Assembly: GCA_903884945.1 (NCBI GenBank)
Contig: CAISGR010000269.1
Span: 1 to 59,116 of the forward strand
Origin: an uncultured bacterium
Lineage (GTDB): Bacteria; Pseudomonadota; Alphaproteobacteria; Sphingomonadales; Sphingomonadaceae
Direction of reading: 5' to 3'
Length of the DNA stretch: 59,116 bases
Both the position numbers and the translations under genes were made by a program. Below the pieces are notes generated by a model that did not search any database, was not told the DNA's origin, and saw only the letters and a program-made list of their open reading frames with translations. Shown here one piece after another: positions 41,307 through 49,473 of this stretch (positions within the stretch are counted from its first letter, which is position 1; every line of letters begins with the position of its first letter).

Positions 41307-41974
41307 GTGTGTTCGTCATCCACGGCATCCCCGGCAGCCCCTATGTCCGCACTCCGCTGATGGCGCTCGAGGAAAAGGGCCTGCCCTGGCGGCTCTCCGC
41401 CGTGCCGATGGGCGGCAATCGTGCGCCCGGCTATCGCGCGATCCATCCCTTCCAAAAGATCCCGACGCTCGATCACGGCGACTTCCGCCTCTACGAAACC
41501 CGGGCGATCCTGAACTATATCGATCGGATCGCGCCCGAGCCGGCACTGACTCCAACAGATCCGCGCAGGGCCGCCCGGATGGACCAGCTGATCGGCATTA
41601 CCGATTCCTATCTCGCGGCACGGGTCAGCGGCGCGCTCAGCTTCCCGCGCGTCGTCGCGCCGGGCTTCGGACTCCCCGTCGACGATTCCGCCGTCGCCGC
41701 CGCCGTGCCCGCCGCAGCCGAGGTGATCGACGAGGTCGCACGCCTGCTCGGTGACCAGCCCTTCATGGCGGGCGATGGGCTCACGCTTGCCGACCTGATG
41801 CTGGCGCCGCACCTCGTGTTCCTGCCGCACTTTGCCGAAGGTGCCGCGATCCTGGCGCCGCACGCCCACCTCGTTGCATGGATCGCCCGCATGGAGACGC
41901 GGCCGAGCATGGCGGCGACCGGGTGGGTGCGCCTCAATGAACTTTGCGCCGAGCGAGCCAGCGTAAAGGACTGA
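41303..41974 (+). CDS. Glutathione S-transferase
   Basis: 223 residues. The thioredoxin-like N-domain contains HGIPGSPYVRTPLMALEEKG, with a Ser/Tyr where the catalytic residue sits, the cis-Pro segment KIPTLDHGDFRLYETRAIL (binding the glutathione gamma-Glu), and a helical C-domain with FMAGDGLTLADLMLAPHL. It conjugates glutathione to electrophiles or reduces peroxides. Being third in the ArsR-SRPBCC-GST operon suggests induction by a hydrophobic or electrophilic compound. ATGA overlap with the upstream gene. Confidence 0.9.
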   Translation: MSVFVIHGIPGSPYVRTPLMALEEKGLPWRLSAVPMGGNRAPGYRAIHPFQKIPTLDHGDFRLYETRAILNYIDRIAPEPALTPTDPRRAARMDQLIGITDSYLAARVSGALSFPRVVAPGFGLPVDDSAVAAAVPAAAEVIDEVARLLGDQPFMAGDGLTLADLMLAPHLVFLPHFAEGAAILAPHAHLVAWIARMETRPSMAATGWVRLNELCAERASVKD

Positions 41975-42042
41975 ACCATCTGGACAAGCGACGGCCGACG
42001 GCGTTGAGGGGGCGCATCACCTTTGCGACGCATGAGGCCCCG

Positions 42043-42612
42043 ATGGAACCGCTCGATCCAGCCACCACCGCGCTCGTCCTGATCGATCTTCAGCATGGCA
42101 TCGTCGGCATGGACCTCGGCCCACGCACGGGCCCCGAGGTCGTCGAGACTGCCAAGCAGCTGGCAGGGCAGTTCCGCGCGGCCGGCGCACCGGTCGTGCA
42201 GGTGCATGTCGGATGGCGGGCGGATGGCGCCGATCGCCCGAGCCGGAACAGCGACCGGCCGATGCCGGTGCCGCCAGGCGGCTTGCCCGCGACATTTTCC
42301 GAGTTCGTCGACGGCGTGTGCGAACCGGGCGACCTCATCGTCCTGAAGCACCATTGGGGCGCCTTTACCGGAACCGATCTCGACCTGCAGCTGCGGCGAC
42401 GCGGCATCAGGACGATCGTGCTCGCGGGTATCGCGACCAATTTCGGGGTCGAATCGACTGCGCGCTCGGCCTGGGAACTGAGCTACGACACGGTGATCGC
42501 GGAAGATGCGACCACCTCGCGCTCGGCCGAACTCCACGATTTCGCCATCCAGCATATCCTGCCGCAGATCGCCCGGATCAGAGCGAGCGGCGAGATTGTA
42601 TTGCGTGGCTGA
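42043..42612 (+). CDS. Isochorismatase-family hydrolase lacking the catalytic cysteine
   Basis: 189 residues from the ATG at 42043; the longer frame from 41944 overlaps the GST gene without support. The Asp (LVLIDLQHG) and Lys (IVLKHHWGAF) of the family triad are present, but the nucleophile loop reads GIATNFGVESTARSA with Gly in place of Cys. Some known members (EntB type) also lack Cys, so the protein may hydrolyse by an acid-based mechanism or bind without cysteine chemistry. Its stop overlaps the following membrane protein start by 8 nt. Confidence 0.82.
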   Translation: MEPLDPATTALVLIDLQHGIVGMDLGPRTGPEVVETAKQLAGQFRAAGAPVVQVHVGWRADGADRPSRNSDRPMPVPPGGLPATFSEFVDGVCEPGDLIVLKHHWGAFTGTDLDLQLRRRGIRTIVLAGIATNFGVESTARSAWELSYDTVIAEDATTSRSAELHDFAIQHILPQIARIRASGEIVLRG

Positions 42613-43672
42613 GTCGGGCGCGTCATCGCCCGCGGTCCGCTGGACGCTGTTGCTTGCCCTGTCGGCTGCCTTTGGCGGCGTGCTCGAGGCATTGCGGTTG
42701 CCCGCCGGCTTGCTGCTCGGGCCGATGATCGCCGCAATCCTGCTGGCGGTGCGCGGGCAGGCAGTGAGCGTGCCTGGCATGCCCTTCCAGGGCGCCCAGG
42801 CGATCGTCGGGCTGCTGGTCGCCCGGGCATTCACCGCCGACACGCTGCACACGGTGATGGCTCATTGGCCGCTGTTCCTCGGCACCACGATCGTGACGCT
42901 GTCGATCGGTGTCGGGATCGGCTGGCTGATCGCGCGGCTCGGCTGGCTGCCCGGCAGCGTCGCCATATGGGGCTGCATGCCCGGCGGCGCAGCGGCAATG
43001 GTGCTGATGGCACAATCCTACGGTGCCGAGTGGCGGCTGGTCGCGGTGATGACCTATAGCCGGGTGGTCTGCGTCGCCGGCGCCGCCTCGATCGTCGCGG
43101 CCTTGGTCGGCGCCCATGGCGGCCCCCGGAACCCGATAGCGGACTGGTTGGCTCCGATCGATCTCATGGCATTCGCGCTTACGCTGGTCATTGCCACGAT
43201 CGGCGGATGGCTGGGGATGCGGCTCAAGCTACCGGCCGGGGCGATGATCGGCGCGATGATGCTGGGCACGTTACTCAACATCGCCGGCCTGGTGCGGCTC
43301 GAACTGCCGGGCTGGCTGCTCGCGATGAGCTATGCCGTGGTCGGCTGGCGCATCGGCCTGCATTTCACGCGCGACATCGTGACCGCTGCGGCGCGCGCCC
43401 TGCCGCGCATCCTGTTGTCAATCGCCCTCCTGATCGGCATCTCGGCGGCGATCGGCAAGCTGCTCGCGACATTCAGCGGGATCGATCCACTCACGGCCTA
43501 TCTCGCGACCAGCCCCGGCGGCATGGATTCCGTCGCGATCATCGCCGCCTCCACCAAGGTCGACGTACCCTATGTGATGGCGCTGCAGGCGCTCCGCTTC
43601 TTCGCCTGCCTCGTCGCAGGGCCCGCGCTGGCGCGGTTCGCTGCGAAGCGACAGAGCGAGATGCTGGCCTGA
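42605..43672 (+). CDS. AbrB-family (duplicated) integral membrane protein
   Basis: 355 residues from the GTG at 42605. About ten helices are predicted in two homologous halves, each with the motif GxxLGPMIAAIL or GAMIGAMMLGTLLN (LLLGPMIAAILLAV at about 28-41; LPAGAMIGAMMLGTLLNIAG at about 208). TSPGGMDSVAIIAASTKVDV and MPGGAAAMVLMAQSYG are further family marks. Proteins labelled 'AbrB family' or putative ammonia monooxygenase are membrane proteins of unsettled function; the duplicated fold suggests transport. It is translationally coupled to the isochorismatase-like gene. Confidence 0.85.
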   Translation: MAESGASSPAVRWTLLLALSAAFGGVLEALRLPAGLLLGPMIAAILLAVRGQAVSVPGMPFQGAQAIVGLLVARAFTADTLHTVMAHWPLFLGTTIVTLSIGVGIGWLIARLGWLPGSVAIWGCMPGGAAAMVLMAQSYGAEWRLVAVMTYSRVVCVAGAASIVAALVGAHGGPRNPIADWLAPIDLMAFALTLVIATIGGWLGMRLKLPAGAMIGAMMLGTLLNIAGLVRLELPGWLLAMSYAVVGWRIGLHFTRDIVTAAARALPRILLSIALLIGISAAIGKLLATFSGIDPLTAYLATSPGGMDSVAIIAASTKVDVPYVMALQALRFFACLVAGPALARFAAKRQSEMLA

Positions 43673-43699
43673 CCGCCGCTTCGGGCGAGACCGCGCAGC

Positions 43700-45052
43700 C
43701 TAACGCAGCAGCACCAGTTCTTCCGCCATGGTGGGATGGAGTGCGACGGTCTGGTCGAACGCGTCCTTGGTGAGCCCCGCCTTTACCGCGATCGCCGCCG
43801 CCTGGAGAATCTCGGGCGCGTCCGGGCCGATCATGTGCAGGCCGAGGATCTTCCCTGTCTCGCTGTCGCAGACCATCTTGTAGAGCGCGCGCTCGTTGCG
43901 ACCGGCCAGTACGTTCTTCATCGGCCGGAAATCCGAGGTGTAGACCTTCGCCGAGCCGAACTTCGACTTGGCCTGCCCCTCGGTCAGGCCCACACCCGCG
44001 ATCGGGGGATGGCTGAACACGGCGGCAGGGACGTTCTCATAGTCCACCCGGGACGGCTTGTTGCCGAACAGCGTATCGGCGAATGCCTGCCCCTCGCGGA
44101 TCGCGATCGGCGTCAGCTGAATGCGGTTGGTAACGTCCCCGACCGCGTAGATGCTCGGGCAGGTCGATCGATTGTCGTCATCGACCACGATCGCGCCCTT
44201 GGCATCCAGTTCGACGCCGGCATTCTCGAGGCCAAGGCCCGCAGTGTTGGGATCGCGCCCGGTAGCGAACATCACGCAATCGACGATCATCGGGTCATGG
44301 CCGGACATGCTGACCTTGAGCGTGCCGTCGTCCAGCTTCTCGATTCCCTGAAAATCTGCGTGAAAGCGGAATTCGATCCCCTTCATCATCGAGATCTGCA
44401 GCAGCCGATCGCGAATCTGCTCGTCATAGCCGCGCAGGATCACGTCAGTGCGGTTGATCAGCGTCACATGCGCGCCGAACTGGTGAAAGATGCCGGCGAA
44501 CTCATTGGCGATATAGCCGGCGCCCGCGATCAGGATCCGCTTCGGGATGCTCTCGAGATGGAAGGCCTCGTTCGAGGTGATGCCGAATTCATGGCCGGGG
44601 CATTTCGGCACCGACGGGGTGGCGCCAACCGCGACCAGGATGGTTTTCGCCGTCACTTCGCGCCCATCGCCGAGGCGAAGATTGTGCGGCCCGGTAATGG
44701 TCGCGCGATCATGGATGATCTCAACGCCATTGTTGTTGAGCGTGTCGGTATAGGCGCCGTTGATCCGGTCGACCTCCTCGAACACATTCTTCGTCAGCAC
44801 CTTCCAGTCGAACGCACATTCCGGCACGTCCCAGCCGAAGCGGCGGGCATCCGCCAGATCCTCGGCAAAATGCGCGCCGTAGATCAGCAACTTCTTGGGC
44901 ACGCAGCCGCGGATCACGCAGGTCCCGCCGACGCGATATTCCTCGGCCACCGCGACCTTTGCGCCATGGGCAGCCGCGACGCGCGACGCGCGGGTGCCGC
45001 CGGAACCGGCGCCGATGACGAACAGGTCGTAGTCGTAGGTGGCCTCGGCCAT
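43700..45052 (-). CDS. gor: Glutathione-disulfide reductase
   Basis: 450 residues from the ATG at 45052. FAD motif FVIGAGSGGTRASRVAAAHG, redox-active disulfide GGTCVIRGCVPKK, NADPH-binding AGAGYIANEFAGIFHQFG followed by the arginines of NRTDVILRGY that select NADPH, and the C-terminal active-site ALHPTMAEE. It recycles glutathione; a GST gene lies 1.7 kb away. It is 19 nt below the pgi stop and convergent with the AbrB gene. Confidence 0.93.
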   Translation of the reverse strand: MAEATYDYDLFVIGAGSGGTRASRVAAAHGAKVAVAEEYRVGGTCVIRGCVPKKLLIYGAHFAEDLADARRFGWDVPECAFDWKVLTKNVFEEVDRINGAYTDTLNNNGVEIIHDRATITGPHNLRLGDGREVTAKTILVAVGATPSVPKCPGHEFGITSNEAFHLESIPKRILIAGAGYIANEFAGIFHQFGAHVTLINRTDVILRGYDEQIRDRLLQISMMKGIEFRFHADFQGIEKLDDGTLKVSMSGHDPMIVDCVMFATGRDPNTAGLGLENAGVELDAKGAIVVDDDNRSTCPSIYAVGDVTNRIQLTPIAIREGQAFADTLFGNKPSRVDYENVPAAVFSHPPIAGVGLTEGQAKSKFGSAKVYTSDFRPMKNVLAGRNERALYKMVCDSETGKILGLHMIGPDAPEILQAAAIAVKAGLTKDAFDQTVALHPTMAEELVLLR

Positions 45053-45071
45053 GAGTATCTCCGTGATGGGG

Positions 45072-46571
45072 TCAGTTGTCGCCAAAGGCGCGTTTGATCA
45101 GGTCCTCGGTCGAGGGGTCGAAATGCTGGCCGCCCTCGCCGGCTGCCTTGGCCATTTCCTTGCCCAGCTCGACGCCGAACTGGTCGAACGGGTTGATGCC
45201 GAGCAGCGTCGCGTTCACGAACACGCGCTGTTCGTAAAAGGCGATGAGCGCGCCGAGTGTGCGCGCGTCCAGCACATCGAGCAATATCGTCGAACTTGGC
45301 CTGTCGCCCGAATAGCTGCGCGCCGGATCCTGTTCGTTGGCACGCCCCTTCATCAGCGCCGCGCCCTGCGCAAAGGCGTTCAGAAGGAGCGCCCGGTGGT
45401 GATCCTCCGCGAGCGTATCGCCGGCCTCGATCACCGCGACGAACTCGACGGGCACGAGATGCGTACCCTGGTGAAGCAGCTGGAACACGGCATGCTGCGC
45501 ATCGGTGCCGACGCCACCCCACGTGATGGCAGCGCTCGGCCGGCCGAGCGGCCGACCGTCGACGGTAACCCCCTTGCCGTTCGACTCCATCTCGAGCTGC
45601 TGGAGGTAGGAGGGGAGCAGCCGCAGGCGCTCGTCATAGGCGAAGGTTGCGCGGGTCTCGGCGTGACGCACCTGCGTGTAATAGAGATCGGCGAAGGCGG
45701 CGAGCGCGGGGGCATTCTCGCTGAGCGAGGCAAGGCGAAAATGCCGATCCATCTCGGCCGCGCCGTCGAGCAGTTCCTCGAAACAGTCCCAGCCGAGCGC
45801 CAGCGCCGCGGGAAAGCCGATCGACGACCAGAGCGAATAGCGCCCGCCGACCGATTCCATGAAGGGCAGCACGCGGGTTTCGTCCACGCCCCATTCGATC
45901 GCCTTGTCGGGCGACGCGGTCAGCGCGATGACGCGGCCATAGGGATCCTCCACGCCCGCCTCCTGCATCCATTCGAGCACCGACTCGGCATTGAGCATCG
46001 TCTCGGTGGTGGTGAACGTCTTTGAGGCAACGACAAGCAAGGTCGCGGCGGGATCGAAGCGGCCGAACGCCTCTTCGAGTGCAACGCCATCGACGTTGGA
46101 GACGATCGCGGTGTCGTAGCGACCGGATTCGCGACCGAGTGCATCAACCAGCAAGTCCGGACCGAGCGCCGAACCGCCGATGCCGACATGAAGCACATGC
46201 CGGATCGGTCCGAGCGCTTCCGCCTCGATCGCATCGATCAGCGCGCGCATCCGGGCGTGGAAAGTCCGGGCGAGGCTGACGTCCTCCGCCTTCCCCTCAC
46301 CACGCTCCGCAGTGTGTGTAGCCGCACGGCCTTCGGTGACGTTGACGATCTCGCCCGCGAACAGCGCTTCACGCTTGCCGGCAAGGTCCTGCGCCTTGGC
46401 CAGCGCCTCGAACGCGGCGATCGCCTCAGCGGTCAGATGAGTCTTCGACCAGTCGAAATGAAGGCCCGCCACATCCAGGCTGAGCTTCGTCAGCCGATCC
46501 GGATCGTCGGCAAAGAGCGACTCCAGCCGGGGCGACGGCAGGTTTTCGATCGGTGTCCAGTCGGCAGCCAT
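45072..46571 (-). CDS. pgi: Glucose-6-phosphate isomerase
   Basis: 499 residues. Motifs include GIGGSALGPDLLVDAL, VVASKTFTTTETMLNA, GGRYSLWSSIGFPAALAL and WGGVGTDAQHAVFQLLHQGT (catalytic Glu/His region), and the C-terminal GINPFDQFGVELGKEMAKA. It interconverts glucose-6-phosphate and fructose-6-phosphate. It is followed by gor with 19 nt between. The start at 46571 is preceded by GGAGAAT. NADPH-producing sugar metabolism and glutathione reduction sit side by side. Confidence 0.94.
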   Translation of the reverse strand: MAADWTPIENLPSPRLESLFADDPDRLTKLSLDVAGLHFDWSKTHLTAEAIAAFEALAKAQDLAGKREALFAGEIVNVTEGRAATHTAERGEGKAEDVSLARTFHARMRALIDAIEAEALGPIRHVLHVGIGGSALGPDLLVDALGRESGRYDTAIVSNVDGVALEEAFGRFDPAATLLVVASKTFTTTETMLNAESVLEWMQEAGVEDPYGRVIALTASPDKAIEWGVDETRVLPFMESVGGRYSLWSSIGFPAALALGWDCFEELLDGAAEMDRHFRLASLSENAPALAAFADLYYTQVRHAETRATFAYDERLRLLPSYLQQLEMESNGKGVTVDGRPLGRPSAAITWGGVGTDAQHAVFQLLHQGTHLVPVEFVAVIEAGDTLAEDHHRALLLNAFAQGAALMKGRANEQDPARSYSGDRPSSTILLDVLDARTLGALIAFYEQRVFVNATLLGINPFDQFGVELGKEMAKAAGEGGQHFDPSTEDLIKRAFGDN

Positions 46572-46758
46572 GGATATTCTCCGCTAGTCGAGGCCGTCAG
46601 GTAGTCACCCCGGGGCAAGAACGCCACACCCAACCCGCACAGGATCGCCGTGTGACGCCGGCCCGACACGGGAAAGGGTACCCGCCTGTCCCGCTGCGTG
46701 CCATTCATGGCGACAGCTTGGCTTGACGCCTTGCCCCCACCGCAGCAAACCGCCGCGC
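46572..46758. promoter_or_regulatory. Divergent pgi/lepB promoter region
   Basis: A 187-nt spacer between the divergent pgi and lepB starts. It includes a TTGACGCCTTG stretch at 46728 that could be a -35 box for lepB, and a GC-rich segment 46640-46690. No operator repeats or RNA genes were recognised. Confidence 0.35.
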
Positions 46759-47631
46759 ATGGCCGAAACCGAAGACATGCCCGCAGCCGCCCCCGCGACC
46801 TCGCAGGCCGAAGCCACCGCCAAGCCGCGGTCCGAAACGCGCGACACGCTCGTATTCCTGCTGAAACTGGTGATCGCGGTGGTGCTGTTCCGCAGCTTCA
46901 TCCTCTCGCCGTTCAACATCCCGTCGCAATCGATGCTGCCCCGTCTGTACATCGGCGACTATCTGTTCGTGTCGAAATGGAATTACGGCTATTCGCGCCA
47001 CTCGCTGCCGATGAGCCTTCCGCTGATCCCCGGGCGAATCCTCGGGCGTGATCCGGCGCGCGGCGACGTGGTGGTGTTCCGCGGCCCGGGCGGAGATCAC
47101 GACGTGATCAAGCGCGTGATCGGTCTGCCCGGCGACATGATCCAGGTGCGGCACGGCCAGTTGATCCTGAACGGCGTTGCCGTCCCCAAGGAGCGCGTCG
47201 GGGACTTTACAATCCCGATCTCGCCCAATTATCCCGCGGGCACCGAATGCCCTTCGCAATTTATCGACACGGACGCGAAGGGTGCGGCGATCTGCCGCTA
47301 CATGCAGTTCCGCGAGACCTTGCCCAATGGCAAGTCCTACATGGTGCTCGACCGCGGCGAGAATGTCGGCGTGGATAGCCGGGTCAATCCCGACGAGACC
47401 GGCGTCTACTCGGTCCCCGCCGGCACGGTGTTCGTGATGGGCGACAATCGCGACGACAGCGGGGACAGCCGTTTCACGCCGGAAGAAGGCGGCATGGGCT
47501 ATGTTCCGATGGATCGAATCGAGGGCAAGGCAGTCGTTTCCTTCTTCTCGACCGATGGTTCGGCCAACTGGTTCCTGCCCTGGACGTGGTTCACGGCGGC
47601 GCGCTGGAAGAGGATCGGGGAAGGCTTTTGA
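46759..47631 (+). CDS. lepB: Signal peptidase I
   Basis: 290 residues from the ATG at 46759. A single membrane helix (LVFLLKLVIAVVLFRSFILS, about 31-50) is followed by the catalytic Ser58 in FNIPSQSMLP and Lys118 in HDVIKRVIGLPGD, with the C-terminal GDNRDDSGDSR signature. It cleaves signal peptides on the periplasmic face. Its stop overlaps the rnc start (TTGA), and lepB-rnc pairing is the standard arrangement. Confidence 0.94.
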   Translation: MAETEDMPAAAPATSQAEATAKPRSETRDTLVFLLKLVIAVVLFRSFILSPFNIPSQSMLPRLYIGDYLFVSKWNYGYSRHSLPMSLPLIPGRILGRDPARGDVVVFRGPGGDHDVIKRVIGLPGDMIQVRHGQLILNGVAVPKERVGDFTIPISPNYPAGTECPSQFIDTDAKGAAICRYMQFRETLPNGKSYMVLDRGENVGVDSRVNPDETGVYSVPAGTVFVMGDNRDDSGDSRFTPEEGGMGYVPMDRIEGKAVVSFFSTDGSANWFLPWTWFTAARWKRIGEGF

Positions 47632-48308
47632 GCGGACCGCTCAGCGACTGGATCAGCAGGACCTTCGGCCACCGGCCTCGCGACCTGGCCGGCTATGAGC
47701 GCGCACTGACTCATGGCAGCCAGGCGGCCGCCAATTACGAGCGGCTCGAATTCCTCGGCGATCGGGTACTCGGCCTGGTCATGGCGGAGTGGTTGTTCGA
47801 ACTGTTCCCCGGCGAACCCGAGGGCGCGCTGTCCAAGCGCCTGAACGCGCTGGTGACCGGCGCGGTCTGCGCCGATGTCGCGCGCGACCTCGGCGTGAGC
47901 GTGCAGATGAAGCTCGGCAAGCAGGCGCGCGACGATGGCGCGGCCGACAGCGACAATGTGCTCGGCGACGTGATGGAGGCGCTGATCGGCGCGCTCTACC
48001 TCGATGCGGGGCTGGAGCCCGCGCGCGCCGCCATCCGCAAGGCATGGGGCGACCGGGTGAAGACGCAGGGTGCCGCCCCTCAGCATCCCAAATCCGCACT
48101 GCAGGAATGGGCCGCCGCGAATAACCGGCGCACTCCGGCCTATGAAGTGGTCGAGCGCTCCGGTCCGCACCACGCGCCGCGCTTCACGGTGAAGGCATCA
48201 ATCGGGGCGCTGGCGGAGGCAACCGCGACTGGCAGTTCGAAGCAGGAGGCGGAAACCGCAGCAGCGGCGGCGCTGCTGGAACAGGTCGGGCGCCTGGTGG
48301 CGCGATAA
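47628..48308 (+). CDS. rnc: Ribonuclease III
   Basis: 226 residues. The start is TTG at 47628, overlapping the lepB stop, with GGGGAAGG just before it. The signature motif YERLEFLGDRVLGLVMAEWL contains Glu41 and Asp45; Asp114 and Glu117 in DNVLGDVMEALIGALYLDAG complete the metal site. Residues about 155-226 form the double-stranded RNA-binding domain. It processes rRNA and structured mRNAs. In many proteobacteria era follows directly; here era is 7.6 kb away. Confidence 0.94.
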   Translation: MSGPLSDWISRTFGHRPRDLAGYERALTHGSQAAANYERLEFLGDRVLGLVMAEWLFELFPGEPEGALSKRLNALVTGAVCADVARDLGVSVQMKLGKQARDDGAADSDNVLGDVMEALIGALYLDAGLEPARAAIRKAWGDRVKTQGAAPQHPKSALQEWAAANNRRTPAYEVVERSGPHHAPRFTVKASIGALAEATATGSSKQEAETAAAAALLEQVGRLVAR

Positions 48309-48321
48309 GGCTGGCCTGGCA

Positions 48322-48690
48322 TCACGCTTTCGACCGCATCCGCTCGGCTGCCAGCACGCACAGGTAGCCAAGGGCATAGGCGACGAAGTCCAGCGGATCG
48401 AAGCCGGTACCGAGCACAATCCACGCGACTTGGCTCCATCCAAGGCCCAGCCGGTCGACGAGATCGAAGAACTGCCCGACCTCGATGACGCAGGCGATGG
48501 CCAAGGCGAGCGCGGCCGCGGCCTCCACCCGCAGCCGGAAAGCGGCGCGCAGCCCGAGATAAAGCAGCACGACGGCGAGGCTGTCTCCCACAAAGGGTCG
48601 TATGAAGCGGTCATGGGCCAACAAGGCGATGAGCGCTTCGATAACGAGGACGGCCAGGGCCATCAGCGCGTAGTGCGGCCGGAATTTCAT
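48322..48690 (-). CDS. DUF2809-family membrane protein
   Basis: 122 residues with about four hydrophobic helices (LMALAVLVIEALIALLAHDR, VGDSLAVVLLYLGLRAAFRL, AALALAIACVIEVGQFF, FDPLDFVAYALGYLCVLAAE). The WSQVAWIVLGTGFDPLDFVAY segment is the DUF2809/VanZ-like signature. Function unknown. The gene is minus strand, right after rnc, and is the first element of the stretch that separates rnc from era. Confidence 0.78.
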   Translation of the reverse strand: MKFRPHYALMALAVLVIEALIALLAHDRFIRPFVGDSLAVVLLYLGLRAAFRLRVEAAAALALAIACVIEVGQFFDLVDRLGLGWSQVAWIVLGTGFDPLDFVAYALGYLCVLAAERMRSKA

Positions 48691-48927
48691 CGGTAACCTG
48701 CGATCATGAGGCGTGCGAGCACCGGCCTACATCGCCAGCCATCGAGGAAGCATGCAGGTTTCGACCCGATCGTGTGGCGTATCACCCCTGGGACGAACGA
48801 CTATCGTCATGGCCGCGTGATGGTCCTTCTCTTGTCCCGACAGGCCCGATCGGAAAATGATTCGATGCCCGACTGAGGTGGGCACTCCCTGCCGGCGTCT
48901 TGGCGGTAACACTGCCGAGGGAATCGA
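48691..48927 (+). promoter_or_regulatory. Upstream region of the ligase/HDO operon
   Basis: A 237-nt non-coding spacer between a minus-strand and a plus-strand gene that would carry the operon promoter. An AT-rich patch at 48850-48863 (GGAAAATGATTCGATG) could hold a -10. AGGGAA before the ATG at 48928 serves as ribosome site. No lux-box-like or other clear operator palindrome was found by eye. Confidence 0.3.
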
Positions 48928-49473
48928 ATGCCGAACGCCGCCGTCAGACAACTGATCGTCGATCGCTACGCAGCGGTGCATGGCGCCGCGCCGCCCGCCG
49001 AGTATCCGGACTATCTCACCGTAAAAGGGCCTGATGGCCCCTATGCGACCCTGGGGTATCGCCGTGCCGGCAGCAACCGCCTGTTCCTCGAGCAATATCT
49101 CGATAGCCCGATCGAACAGGTCCTGAGCGAGCGCCTTGGCCGCCCCATAGCACGCGAGACGGTGGTCGAACTTGGCGATCATGCGTCGCGCCGCCCTGCG
49201 GCAACGGTCACCCTGTGGCTGCGCACCGCCGACGCGCTCTGCGGACGCGCCGACTTCGCCGTTGCAGTGCTCACCGCTCCGCTGCGCGCCATGCTTCGGC
49301 GGCTCGACCTGACCCTGCTGGAACTCGCCCCCGCGACGGCATCCCGGCTCGGCGACCATGCTGCGAACTGGGGCCGCTACTACGCGACCGATCCCGTGCT
49401 GTGCGCCGGCCATGTCCCCACCAATCGAACGACGCTGACTCAGTCGGCCAGAAACTGGAGACACGGCGCATGA
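48928..49473 (+). CDS. 'Thermostable hemolysin' family protein, probable acyltransferase-fold enzyme
   Basis: 181 residues, with no signal peptide and no transmembrane segment. The family pattern is visible: YATLGYRRAGSNRLFLEQYL followed by DSPIEQVL and VVELGDHAS. Despite the name from a Vibrio haemolytic activity, the domain resembles GNAT-type or autoinducer-synthase-like acyltransferases: a GYR strand, an FLE-YLD-PIE segment and a VE-x-G-(D/N)-x-A strand. Its stop overlaps the ligase-HDO start in ATGA, so the two are made together. A role in acyl transfer for a small molecule is inferred from the operon. Confidence 0.75.
   Translation: MPNAAVRQLIVDRYAAVHGAAPPAEYPDYLTVKGPDGPYATLGYRRAGSNRLFLEQYLDSPIEQVLSERLGRPIARETVVELGDHASRRPAATVTLWLRTADALCGRADFAVAVLTAPLRAMLRRLDLTLLELAPATASRLGDHAANWGRYYATDPVLCAGHVPTNRTTLTQSARNWRHGA

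Noticed and set aside
48928..49473. Reading the 'thermostable hemolysin' gene as a toxin locus
   Set aside because: No signal peptide, pore-forming segment, immunity or secretion gene is nearby; operon context points to biosynthesis.
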